A DNA stretch of 64,000 nt from Effrenium voratum. Taxonomy: Eukaryota; Sar; Dinophyceae; Suessiales; Symbiodiniaceae. How positions within the stretch are numbered: the first letter of the stretch is position 1; each line of letters begins with the position of its first letter. Made by a program: the position numbers and the translations under genes. The stretch covers positions 1 through 64,000 of the forward strand of contig CAUJNA010003739.1 in NCBI GenBank assembly GCA_963377175.1, written 5' to 3'. The notes under the pieces are model-generated. The model was not told the DNA's origin, did no database searches, and saw only the letters and a list, made by a program, of their open reading frames with translations. Below are positions 29,851-40,925 of the stretch, in pieces.

Positions 29851-30767
29851 TTAGACGTGATCCAAAAACAGCACGAACGACAACGACGAGCCCCTCAGTC
29901 GGACGACTTGCCCTTCCAGGTCTGTCAGCCGGAAGCGCATGTGTCTCAGGGTGATGGGCCCCCTGACGGCCATGAAGTGCCCGTCATCGGAGCCGGTCTC
30001 AACGATGGTGCCCACGCCGCTCTTCAGCGTGATCTTGGACAGGATGTCGTCCCCCAGATTGCCCAGCACGCGGCTGGCGTTGGCCAGCTGGGCGCAGCGC
30101 AGGTAGACCTCGTTGTATGCCATCATCCTGACAAACTCGAAGACCTGCTGCCCGCCGGAGACGAAGCTCGGGCCGAGCATGTGGTCCACACTGAAGGGCT
30201 TGCGCTTGCTCGGAGAGGCGGCCGGCGAGGTGGGGTAGTCACAGCGTCTGGGAACTGCTGCTGCAGCTCCAGATCGTTCAGGATGAGGCGGTTGCCGTCG
30301 TAGGCTACGCTCAGGTTGTTCGTGGTCTCGCTGTAGGTGGCTGTGGCGAAGTTGGAGCTGATCCAGGCGGCCAGCCGGGCGCCCGTATACGCCCCCTCCG
30401 GCAGGAGCGCCCAATTCAGCGTACCGAGCGCGGCGTCTACCCAGTAGAGGTAGCGGCCGCGATCAGTCAACAAAAAGCTGTCCGCGATTCTGATCTTGTA
30501 GACGGCCAGCCGGGCGTCGCTCTGCAGGTGCAGGGACTCTCCCAGGTCGACCTCGAAGTCGCTGTCCGAGCCGGCCACCCTCTTGCGGCTGTCCACGTAG
30601 ATCGTTGTCATCCCTTTTCTAAGGAAGCCACCCGTTCGACGGATGATGGGGGACCCGATTACGCCTCCTTTTCGGGCCAGAGCCAATTTGACGCTTTTGA
30701 CGGTTTGTCGAAGCAAATCAGGCCCTGGAATCCTCCGCGCCTTCTTTTTCGAGGTTGCTTTTGGCAC
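29851..30767 (-). pseudogene. Penton/minor-capsid-like protein of the Polinton-like cluster (one frameshift)
   Basis: Frame one runs from 30767 (GTG) with a likelier ATG at 30611: MTTIYVDSRKRVAGSDSDFE, then VDLGESLHLQSDARLAVYKI, LTDRGRYLYWVD, GAYTGARLAAWI and LILNDLELQQQFP. Near 30240 coding moves to the next phase (PFSVDHMLGPSFVSGGQQVF, GSDDGHFMAVRGPITLRHMR, RGSSLSFVLFLDHV) and ends at 29851. The alternation of beta-strand-like segments and the length of about 250 residues suit a single jelly-roll penton or similar virion protein. I recall this family recurring in dinoflagellate assemblies, but its naming is inference. The 52 residues before the ATG are very basic. Confidence 0.5.
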
Positions 30768-30864
30768 TTGACGCTTTTGACGGTTTTAGCCTGCCGAGCG
30801 TCCCCTGCCATCGAAGCCTCCAGCCTGCAGAGCCGCGCAGTCCGCTGCCGCGCGAACTCGGAGG

Positions 30865-31160
30865 AGAGTGCCGGAGGAGTGTGCCGGGGGAGTGTGCCGG
30901 AGGAGTATGCCGGGGGAGTGTGCCGGTGTGCCTGGAGAGTTGAGGATTCGGGGGGCGTGTGCCGGGGAGTGCACTTGGAGAAAAGTGCCTGCTCTGCGTG
31001 GGGGGGAGGAGGAGAGTGCCTGCTGGGAGTGTGCCCAGACGGGGGAGTGTGTGTGCCTGAGTGCCCTGCCAAGGGGAGTGTAGTGGCTCTGCCGGGGGCT
31101 GTGCCCAAGTGTGCCGAGGGAGTGTGTCGGGAGTGTGCCTGGGGGGGGAGTGTGTTGAGG
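30865..31160. repeat. GTGTGCCGGGGGA-type minisatellite
   Basis: Irregular repeats of a 12-15 bp unit (GAGTGTGCCGGGGGAGTGTG and variants). Frames across it are only repeat translations. A short direct repeat GACGCTTTTGACGGTTT flanks its upstream side at about 30690 and 30771. Confidence 0.75.
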
Positions 31161-34100
31161 AAGTGTGCCGGGATTCTTCCTGTTTGGGCCAGGAGCAGGA
31201 TCGCCGTGTGATTTTGAGGTTTTTTAAGGGTTTTGTCCATCTTGCGTTCGCTGAAGCTCGGGCAGGCACTTTCATGAAAATGAAAATGCAACTGCTCTGA
31301 GCCATTTGCAGAAAATATGGGGCGCCGAAACTGTTGGAATTTGATTTAATGTTTTCCAAGCCCGGTCTCCAGAGGGCGGTGCGCGAATTGCAGAAATCGA
31401 AAAACGGCTTTCGCAGGACTTGTAAGAACAAAACCAGTGCGCGAAGAAGTCGCAGCGGGGAGTTGCATTGCAGATTGAAAACGCTTTGTGTATGTTGTCC
31501 TTCCTCGGCTCTATACCTCGGTGTTTCTTCTTGCTTTGCGGTTTGCTTGTGGGCTCCTCTTTTTCAATCTTTTCCGGTCTGCGCTTTGGCGCTGTCCTGG
31601 GGCCATGGCGGGTGGAGTGCATCGGCCGTTAGTGTATGTGTCGGGCTGTTTGATGTCTGAGTGACATTGCAACAGATTCTGAGGTTTTGAGTTTCATGGT
31701 AAATCAATGCATTGGAGAAAGCAATGTCCAACCTGCAATGGCTCATCAACTGTCAAGACACATTATCCTCTCCTTATGCAAGATTTGAATAATTATTTTT
31801 TTTGGCTTGCTTTTTAATCGCGCAATTGTGCATGAACCTCAAAAGACACATTCACCTACCTTATCATTTCCCGATACCATCAGAGCAATAAGCAACACAT
31901 TCACGTGAGTTGGGGGAAAGATCCTCATAGCATGGTGCCAATGACATTGTGATGGTGGCGTCTCATCAAGCTAGCCGAGGCTTGTTCTCAGCTTTCAGTT
32001 GAAGTGCAGTGGCATGTTTTCTGAAATCAAGGGTGTGTTCGAACCAGGCGCTGCGTTCGGTGCTCCTGTGTTGGACACATGGGGCCAGGAGCTTATCACA
32101 ATTTGATTTGGTCGTTTACACGTACAGCCACTGCTCAGGTTCCTTCACCAGCCCATGTGATGGCGTGGTTTGGGATAGCGCTGGGCTTGGCTGCTGGAGC
32201 GGCCCATTGCACATTGGGCTGTCAATGACGTACATTGAAGAAGTCATGCAGGTGCATTGCGCGGTTGGACGGCATATCCAATTGGCGATGATCGGCGCGA
32301 TACTCAAAGATGCAATGCCTGGAATTGTTGGATTCATGGTTCATGAAGATGCTTGTGTTTGTCCACGGTGAGCCAAGTAGGCTGCAGCCGGAGCTTTTCT
32401 CTCCCGCGGAGCTAGGCCGGAGCTCGTTTTGGGAACCTGCGGTCTTGGAAGCGTTCTCCAAGGCATGGAAGGCGCCAAGCTCGCGGCCGTGCGCCGGAGA
32501 AGGCGCCCGGCCAATTGCAGTCTCGAGGGTTTGCAACGCAGGTTTTGTTGCCAAACTTGTGGACCAACAGTCTGGAATTTCCCCATTCTTGTGGTTCTTG
32601 TGTGAATTCCCGTATTTGCATCGCCCGTTTCTGATTTCCTCAATGTTTGTTCTCCAGTACAACTGCATCTTTCTTCATCTCTTGCAGCTCTTTGCGAGTC
32701 GCTCCAGGGAGATGGAGGCCAAGTGCGCGCCAGGCGGAGCTGGACTTGAGTCGTGGGTTTTCGAGTGCTTGGAACCAGGCGTAAGGGTGGAACAGTCTGC
32801 GAAGGTTCGATTTCAGACGTCGAATCTTCAAGACTTAAACCTTCCGAAGCAAGCTTTGCAAAGTGTTGGAATGGATGCGTGGTGCAGTCCTTTGCCCACT
32901 ATGTCTTTGATTTTTGGTGTGCGTTTTGATGGCGGTTTGTCCCAAAGCTTTTGGAGGTTAGCGGACATTTGGCCCCCAATCTCCCGGCAGTTCTGAGGCA
33001 ACACTTCGGCTGTGCGGCCCTGAGAGAATCCTTGGCTTTGCGCTTCAACTGCCAGAATCAGACGTCCAGTCGCCAGGCTGGTCCGGACTCAGGCCCGTGT
33101 GGCACCCCAGCTCCCGGTGGCAAGGGGCACGTGGCAAATGGAGGGAGGCCTTGTTCATCCGGCGAGGGACATGGCAGTGACTACACAGTCCTGGCTTGAC
33201 TTAGCATCAAATGACTTGAGTCTTAGGCGGGAAGCTGCTGGAGACTGAGATATCCTCTACCAACAAAGGTTGCACCTGGGCAGGTGTCTCTGGGTTTTGT
33301 CTCAGAACAGATTTTGCTGTACACGATATGTGGTTCCCAGGGTCTAAAGTGTGGCTCCCATCTCAAGCCATCACTTGGCAGAAGCATGGGATCTCGACAT
33401 CCTGGTTCCTAAGTCGCTCTTTTCAGCCGAAGCGAAGTGCGACTGCCTCAGGCGCGCTCACAGAAGGTGCCGAAGGCCTCCAGGCCGGGGGGGCCTTTGA
33501 GCCGGGTGCGGGCTGAAAGTCTTGGCAGACTCGACACATCGAACAAGTCAGGATGCCCGCGAGAAACAGAGAGAGAGAGAGAGAGAGAGCCACAGCCACA
33601 GCCACAGCCACAGCCGTGTGGCATGCCAAATCTGCGAACCCAGGAACACGGGCGGGAACGTGAGGGAGAGAGAGAGAGAGAGGTTACCAGCCGAGTCGCG
33701 TGATCCAGGTCAGCTTCTCCACCCGTCTCCCATCGGAGGCGCGGCGTGGCTTTAATTCGGTCTCACTGATTCCGGCCCATGACGAAGGTCCGCTACTTGG
33801 GGCTTTCCTTATTTCTAGTCTGGGTAGACTTACAGCTGCGGGAAGCTTACTACAAGATACTGTAGGTCTGCTGAATTTCAGGGTGACTGGTATCCCTTTG
33901 GTGTCCAAACGTTTCTGATTCAAGCAGTGGGTGGGCAGTCACTTCCAGGCAAATTGGCTCCTTGTCATGACGATCAAGTGTGTGGTTGTGCTCTTGCACA
34001 AGCTTCTTAGTTATATTTGCCGCGATGTTGAGCAAGATGGGGAAAGTCATGAAGGCCCATGTGTAAATCATGTCGCCTGACTGCAGGGTTTCCTCGGCGA

Positions 34101-35509
34101 CTTCCAACAGCACGCTCGCTTCTCAGATTCAGAAACCACCGCAAATGTGTTTTATTTCTATTGGTGTGAAGGGAGGGGCACAGGAGCCGCAATACAACCT
34201 ACAAGTCCGCAGGGACACTCACCACCCCAAGGGTCTTTTGGGTGCAGCCATACACCTTGAGTGAGGAAGACCCCACATGGCCCTGGCACCCAACACTCTC
34301 CAGCTTTCACAGTGCGGAATTTGCGCCAAGGAGGCTAAGCCGCTCGGCTTCCCCACAGGCATGCGTCTGGGGTTCTCGCACTCACCGAAGACCGGTGGGG
34401 CAGATATGCGCCGTTTGGTTGTGCTCACGTGGCACTTTACTAGGTGAAAGGCACTTGCTTGAGGGAGGTCCTGACAATGAAGTGAAAGGAAGACGATTTT
34501 AGCTTCCCCACACGTGGAGCGTCGCAGGTGGAGGGGCGTCGGACCTCATTGGGTAAGCAGCCGCGGCAGGCGCGAGCAGCATTGGCGTTGACCTTGCCAG
34601 GATAAAACACGGTCAGAAGGGCTTAGCGTCTCTCAAGTCTCTGACGTCCTGTTGATGAGAACTCAGAAATCATCGCAAATAAAGCAGATCCTTCACTCCA
34701 ATAATCACAAATATAGTAGATCCTAGAGAAAAGTTTCCCTTCGGCGCTGGCTTCGTGCTTGGCTTTCAGGCAAAGGACTCCTCGCCAAAGTCCGGGAGCC
34801 GAGTGCACGAAGTGCGGGCTGAGTGAAGCGAGCGTTCCGAGCGCTTCGCTTGAAGGGCGCTGAAGAGCGCGCCTCCGGCGCCAGGCGCTGGAACGAAGCG
34901 GCTTGAATTGTTATGCCTGCAAGAAACTATTGCCAAGCAAAGACGTGGCACAACTTTTTCCCCGGGGCAAGCGTCACAATGCCGATGGGCCTGCAGACAC
35001 TTTTGATCTTGGAGCCTTGTGCTCAAAGACTTGGCTCGCAGGCAGAGCGATGTCACCGCTGAGTCCCGCTCGGGCCCGAGCTCTTCGCGGCACGTGTGCG
35101 GACAATTTCAGGAGTTGCTTCTGGATGAACGGTAGAATTTCGGAAGGACTGTTTCCACACCTCGCTTTTGTCTGTTTGTTTCCCATCCCTGGAAGTGGGC
35201 TTGGAGCATCAGACGCGGCCTTGTGACCGGACCCGAGGCGCAATCGCAGCTGACTCGACAACCAGCCAAGGCTGAGCATTTGCTGTGCTTGCATACATTG
35301 ATGCAATGAGACATGCTGGTCTCTGGAGAATCAACAGAAGCAGCTCCTCAACGATGAACAACATGATGTGGCAAGTCTTTGGGATTGCCTGGCAACACAC
35401 ACTTGGCCTCGCATTCGCCTTGCCCACAAAGGTGCGTGTGGATGTGAGACGCCGGCCAGAGGCGCGCAAGATGTGGCCCAAGGGTTGAGCCTTAGCAATA
35501 AGACAGCAT
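31161..35509. other. Long stretch without a recognised gene
   Basis: Frames are short and overlapping on both strands. Visible structure: a GA-rich/CACAGC microsatellite at about 33568-33690, and several possible splice acceptors without a supporting frame. Probably intron or intergenic DNA. Confidence 0.5.
33568..33690. repeat. GA and CACAGC microsatellites
   Basis: (GA)n at about 33570-33590, (CACAGC)n at 33592-33616, and a second (GA)n at 33665-33682. Confidence 0.85.
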
Positions 35510-35618
35510 CGGGCAAGGATCGTACCCCCAGTGAACATCCCAATTTAACCACTAAAATAGGTTCTACAATGGGTGGTGAGTTCACCTAGCCCAAAATGGT
35601 ACCGTGGGTTTTGACCCA
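35510..35618 (-). mobile_element. Introner-like element, GGGTCAAAA family, subtype 2
   Basis: The right end TTTTGACCCA at 35609-35618 and the interior (CCCCCAGTGAACATCCCAAT, ACTAAAATAG, CCCAAAATGG) match the reverse complement of the copy at 61545-61644. The left end is worn. Confidence 0.6.
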
Positions 35619-38600
35619 CAGACATATGATTTGCGCCAGGAGAGACTTGTCAAGAATTTGGAGAACCAGAGTTGCTCCACGGAGGCCGGGCCTTGGATGG
35701 TTGCTAAACTCGAACTCTTTCAGCCCCCGTTCCAGAATGCAGCTCCCTGCTTGACGTCAGACATGGCTTTTTCTTTGGTGTCTCTTTTGCCCCCCCCTCC
35801 CCCCCAAATTCCCGCCCCCCCCCCCCCTGCTACCACTACTGCAGCCACTGAACAGCCGCCACAGCCGCACAAACCCACCGCCACCTCCGCCACGCCGCTT
35901 TGCAAGTCCTCAAGTCAGTCCTCAGGTCATGGCGCAGTTTGCGTTGCCTGGACCCCAGAATGACATGGATGACATGGACCTCAGTTTTGATTGGACATGG
36001 CATTGGGATGGAGCCATGACGTGCAGTTTTAGTCGCGCTCTCGGATCGCGTGAGAGAAGCCGAGGCTGTGGCAGAAGGTCGAGAAGCTTGAAGAGCAGGC
36101 TGTCAGAAGTCACCTGCGCATGGGGAACTTGTCTCGTTGTTTTATGCGGCAAGAGGCTTGTGATTCTTGCGACCCCCCTTGCATCATACCCTTTGCCACC
36201 CATCACTTGCGACACTGGATCTATTCCTGGAGCTGCTAGGCCTCAAAATCTCCCCAAGATGGTACCTTCCACTGCCCCCAAACCACGACTCCCATGGCAA
36301 ATGGATCTTGGGGGTGGTTTGGCGGTAGTGGACACCATAGTTTCGGCCAATCCTGCGACGCAGGCAGAGAAAGAACGCTCAGAGAAGGAGCAGCTCAGGC
36401 CAGTTCTTGAGAGGGTAAGCCCGACGTGGCGGAAGACCTCTGAGAGTCTGGATGAATCTCAGGCGCGCCAACGCGATGCTGCAACACCGCTGTGGCCTTT
36501 GGCGAAATCGCTCGCGGCTTGCAGTTGGGCTGTTTTGTGCATGACCGACTGATGCAGACTTATGCAAGCTCTTGCTTTTCCCCTTGATGTGTGCAGACGC
36601 ATTGCTTCGCTCTCCTCAAGTTTCTTCATGGACAAGGAGTCAAACAGTGCCATGTTGTCAGAGGTCAGCACTGCTGCCCCAGTTTTTGTCTGTCTCGGCT
36701 AGGCTTGAATGCTCTAAGATCAGGCGAAATCCAAGCTCATCCCATCAGATCTCACTGGTGAGGCAAGAGGCGCTTTAAGCCTTATTCCCGCCAGAAAAGG
36801 TGCCCTCAAAAAGCAGAGCCCCTTTTGGCAACTGTATTCCTCCCACTGGTCCCGCGCTATCAGGCCTGGACGTTCTCAGCAGGGACATGACACGCAATGC
36901 GCTGGGCCCAGCTGACCGTCAAGCCCAGGAAGCTTCCAGCATTCAGGATGCTAAGGGGGAATGCAGACGAAGGATGGGCTGGAGGATCTGATGCCGGCAT
37001 AGGACCTAAAGCGAAATGCCCAAACAAAAACAGGGTGCGTTGAAAGCCTAGAGCGACAGAAGCATGGAAATAGAAAGCGAAAGGGACAGAACTTAATCAA
37101 GGGAGAAGTATGGTGAAAGAGTAGAAGGCATGAGAGAGTATCGGATGAGAGAGCTAAGTTTTCTTTCAAAGTAGAAATGTTGAGAGTTCAATCCGAGAGT
37201 TGACACCTACTACAGCAGGGTTTTGACTTAGGCCTTTTGTAAGCCTTTCGAAGCAAGTAGGTACAATCCTCAGATATCAGTTCTCTGAGGAGCCGCGGCC
37301 GGGTGCTGCCAGTGTGCCCTTGGAGGCTTGCCATGGAGCTGCGGAATTTTTGCCGTGAAAGGAGGGTCCATTATCTCCAAAATGTGTACCCGGACCCTCA
37401 AACATTAAAGATGGGTAGCCCCTAAAATGATGTCTGCGGGCGCCGATGTCTTCCGCCGCACCTGCGAACTCGCAGGCCGAGGCCATCCGCCCCATCGTGG
37501 CGTCCCGGCCTCGACGGGAAAGTCGCCGGGTGGTTCCATCGGGGGGTTCCGCGGGGGCGGTTCCGAGGCCAAGTCCGCCCAAGTCCCTGCGCTCCTTCCG
37601 GCAGGCCGCGGGCCAACTTTGGCCGTTTCTGCGAGTTGCACAGAGAAAGAACGCCTCACGCGACAGAAACGAATAGAAGCCATCTGAATAGATGACGCCG
37701 TGCTTTGTGTGGAAGGAGATCAACGCTAGCAATGTGTTGTTTTGGCAGCCAGGACACTGTCATGATCAAAGCTATTTGGATTCTTGCAGCCCATCTGGCT
37801 CACTTCTCCTTGGGGTGTGCTCTAGCAGCTTTTCATCAAGTTGATTCAAGCCAGATGCTCAGTTGATGAATTGGTGCTTGACAGGGATGGGCAATAGGTC
37901 TTCGACACACCTGGGCCTTGTGGAGGCACAAGATCCTGCAGTTGAGATGGATGAAACCCTAGCAAATGGCATATGTCTCACTGACCAAATGGCAGGATTT
38001 GGGTCACTTTTTGCCACCGCATTTGCAAGCAGAATCAGCGGTGAGGTCTGTTGGCCACCTCGAGATGCCGCTGGGATTCGATCCCTGATTCGGGCACCGG
38101 GTGCATCCGGGTGCTTTGCTGAAGCCCTTGTAACTCTCAACCTCGGCGCGCGTCTTGTTCACCTTGTTCACCTTTTGGCATTTCCGGTCTCCGCAAGTTC
38201 AGGCGAGTGCTTCGGGCGATTTGAGGCTTACGGGAGTTCAGGGGCCGTTTTTTCATGTTCAACTGAGCTATAAGGCGTTGCCAGATTCGTGGGGAAAGAA
38301 TCTCAGGTTTTGCACGGCCTGCTGTGCTTCTCCTGACAAGACTGAGCTTGACCTGACTGGCAAGCCCTTGGTGGAGGCTGGTCGGTGTGATTTTGATTCT
38401 CTCACTAGCAAGGCGTGACTCGTTTGAGACCGCAACCTTACCAAGCACCGGTGTTCTGCAGCGCAGCGCCCAGGCTAAGGGTGTCCTGGGCAAGGCCGAC
38501 CCGCTACTTGGCAGGCAAACCAACAGAAGTTCACTGTGGTGAAACACCGAGTTTCCACGCTTCCCGTGAGAGAACCTTTGATAATGCCCTACTCTGCACT

Positions 38601-39801
38601 GAGCAAGCGTCCACAGTCGCGCTGTCTGGCTCGCGCTCAGGGATCAAGTGATTCCAGGAGTTTCTTGCCTGCAAATGCCAGAGTCGCTTTTTGAGCGAGA
38701 AAGGGAAGAGAGTTGACATTTTTTTCCCAGGCACAGGCGAGGCATGATTCATGAAGTCCTCTTCTCTCTTTTGAATGAATTCTGAATGCTCATTGCCCGA
38801 GTGAACATTCATTCTTTTCACCGCATGTTGTCCATTGCGCACGCGGGCAGGGCCCAGAAGGCCAGAGCCTCGCTCAGGAAGCGGACTCCTTCGAGGTGAA
38901 GCTTCGCTTCGAGGAGCCTGCAACCACGTCCTTGGTTCATGTTTGGGCTCATGTGGGTATGGGCGTGTCCGTCTTTTTTTGAGGGACCCCCCCAAAACAA
39001 AATCGTGGTGGTCCAAAAGGAAACTCAAAAAGGGGGACCACAAAAAAGACACCCCCTCCCAACGCAGTGGTTTCCCTTCATGCGGGTGCGGTCTAAAAAT
39101 GTGCAAGAGCGTGGAGAACAGCCCGAGTCATTTGCTGGAAGTTGCTCATGACAAAGCCCTGAGTGTTTGCAGCGCTAGGGCCGGTCTCATGGTCTCAACA
39201 TTGACACTGCCAATGACGAGCAGGCGATTGTGAAGGACTGATGTCGGGTTGGCAGATGACCCGCGCGAACGCCAACTACAAACTGCATGGCCTTTGGACC
39301 AGCCGAATCACATCGACTTTCGTAAACAGCACACAGAGCTATGGGAGAACAACGCGGTTCCTTGAACATTCCGCACCATTGTGGGTGAGACACTCGCTTT
39401 GGACGTGTTTCTCCTTCTTTAATTGATTGTCCAGTGTCCTGTTAGGATGTGATGTGGTCGGCTTTCTGTTGGTGTCCCTTCGAAACCAACCAAAAAAGCT
39501 TTGGCTCCCCCCCAAAAAGACACATCCGACTGGCGTGTTGAGGCTTTCCAGCCCAGCGATTTGCATCTCGTCAGGAAGTGAGCGGAGCGGCGCTGGCTTG
39601 GAATCGCAACGCGCCGGAGATGCACCAGATCAAGGCGCGCGAGATGAAAATTTTCGAGGCCTAGCGCTTCACTCTTTTTGCCGTGAGCTCTAACCTGTTC
39701 TTGACCTTTTTGACTCTTGGAAAACGTCAGCTTCACGCAGCTGACTGGCCAGCGAGACCTATGCAGAAAGACCAAGAGGGCACAAAGGTAAAAGGTTACT
39801 T
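35619..39801. other. No gene recognised; scattered GC-rich exon-like patches
   Basis: 35929-36010 (QNDMDDMDLSFDWTWHWDG) and 37430-37680 (Pro/Arg/Ser-rich on either strand) are open and GC-rich but have no motif or convincing splice sites. C-rich tract at 35790-35830. The rest looks like intron or intergenic DNA. Confidence 0.4.
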
Positions 39802-39924
39802 GCTGGTGCGAGAGATGCAGGGAATGAGGATTGGAATGACGGAATGACCCCTAAACCATCCAACTGGTTTTCTTTATTCGGGGACCGAAGGGGTTCATTC
39901 CATTTCTCATTGCCTGAGCACCAG
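39802..39924 (+). mobile_element. Introner element, GCTGGTGC family, copy A (candidate intron)
   Basis: The left end GCTGGTGCGAGAGATGCAGG and the right end GAGCACCAG form short terminal inverted repeats. The interior shares GAATGACCCCTA and CCATCCAACTGG with copy B (53501-53612). It starts with GC and ends with AG, as a GC-AG intron would, and a PDZ-like frame begins right after it. Confidence 0.75.
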
Positions 39925-40030
39925 CATTACTGGGGCGATTCAGCCTGGCAGACCTGGCGAAACATCGCCGCAGGCCGCCGACATGATTCTGCAGGTCAAC
40001 GGCGAGGCGGTCACAGGCACGGAAAACCGT
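39925..40030 (+). CDS. PDZ-like exon
   Basis: Beginning directly after the AG of introner copy A, the frame reads TGAIQPGRPGETSPQAADMI and LQVNGEAVTGTENRF. ADMILQVNGEAV has the D-x-I-L-x-V-N-G core of PDZ domains, which bind C-terminal peptides. Only the middle of the domain is present, as expected for a short exon. The carboxylate-binding GLGF loop would lie in the previous exon, which I could not find. The 3' border is unclear because the frame meets TGA near 40047 close to a possible donor (GAG-GTGGGC). Confidence 0.4.
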
Positions 40031-40832
40031 TTCGGCTTGAGATTCTGAGGTGGGCGTGTGTTGTTCAGGGTCCCTTTCGACATGTGGAGCTCCATTGAAA
40101 GAATGCAAGAGCGCCTGGGTCAAAAGCAGTGGAGCCTCCATGCGGAGCATATCGTGAATGTTCACGTGAGTCTGCACGTGTTTGCAAGCGTGGTTTCAAG
40201 TGTAAAATGGGATGCCACGCTTGGAAACATGGTGGCATGCGCTGGGCTTCGGGTTTTTTGATGAGTAAACGGCCTGCTTCAAGGGCCTCAGTGGGAGGCT
40301 TGACTGATTGTGGTTGCCATATTTCATGGATTCGTTGCAGCTCCGGTGGCAAACCACACCAGGAGAGAATGTGCACGGCAAGCTCGCAGATGCTGGTCCG
40401 TGACTTGCCTGGAATCTAGTTGGACGTGTCGTGTCACGCTCTTGGGCAATTTCAGTCAAGCAGATGCAGTTGTCGCCGGGTCATTGAGAAGCACCTCGAC
40501 GTGTCGCTCAAATCAGCCGTAAGGGCCTCTGTGCATTCTGAATGTTGACCAAGGGAAGCCACTATCACCATGAAGCACGCGTCGGAACGAAATTTGGTCT
40601 TGGGCTCAGTGAGAGCTTGCTGAGGGCAGGATATGTCGAGCGCTTGTAGACCGGACATCCAGCGGATGCATTGTAGGCAGAGGGGATGCAACGTAACCAC
40701 TGCAAGCATTGCATGGTGTAGCAACAGGAGGATGTCATCATCGCATTAAGTTGCCACCGGCCTATTGTAGTGCTTTTGAATTCAACTCTTATAGCTTGCG
40801 CAGAGAAGGTGCTGCCGAGCGAACTGTCAGTG

Positions 40833-40925
40833 TGCTATATATATATATATGTATGCGTGTCTATATGTATATGTACAATATGTATATATATATATATATC
40901 TTATATATATATATATACACATACA
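40833..40925. repeat. AT-rich (TA)n microsatellite
   Basis: TATATA runs broken by GTATGCGTG and CTTATA. Frames through it are Tyr/Ile repeats. Confidence 0.95.

Larger units (their letters stand above)
26564..30767 (-). mobile_element. Decayed Polinton-like virus / Maverick-type element
   Basis: Four minus-strand ORFs in a row look like virion and replication genes of a Polinton-like element of a protist: penton-like protein (30767-29851), Pro/Lys- then Gly/Ala-rich ORFs (29706-28094), double-jelly-roll capsid-like protein (28040-27430), and the start of a protein-primed DNA polymerase B (27440-26760). Every gene but the Gly/Ala-rich one shows a frameshift. Retroviral-type integrase, packaging ATPase, protease and terminal inverted repeats were not seen, so the element is partial. 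The region is markedly GC-rich compared with its flanks. Borders are set by the last recognisable coding. Confidence 0.6.

Noticed and set aside
37277..37732. GC-rich ORFs on both strands near 37.5 kb
   Set aside because: No motif, no matching splice sites, and both strands equally open.
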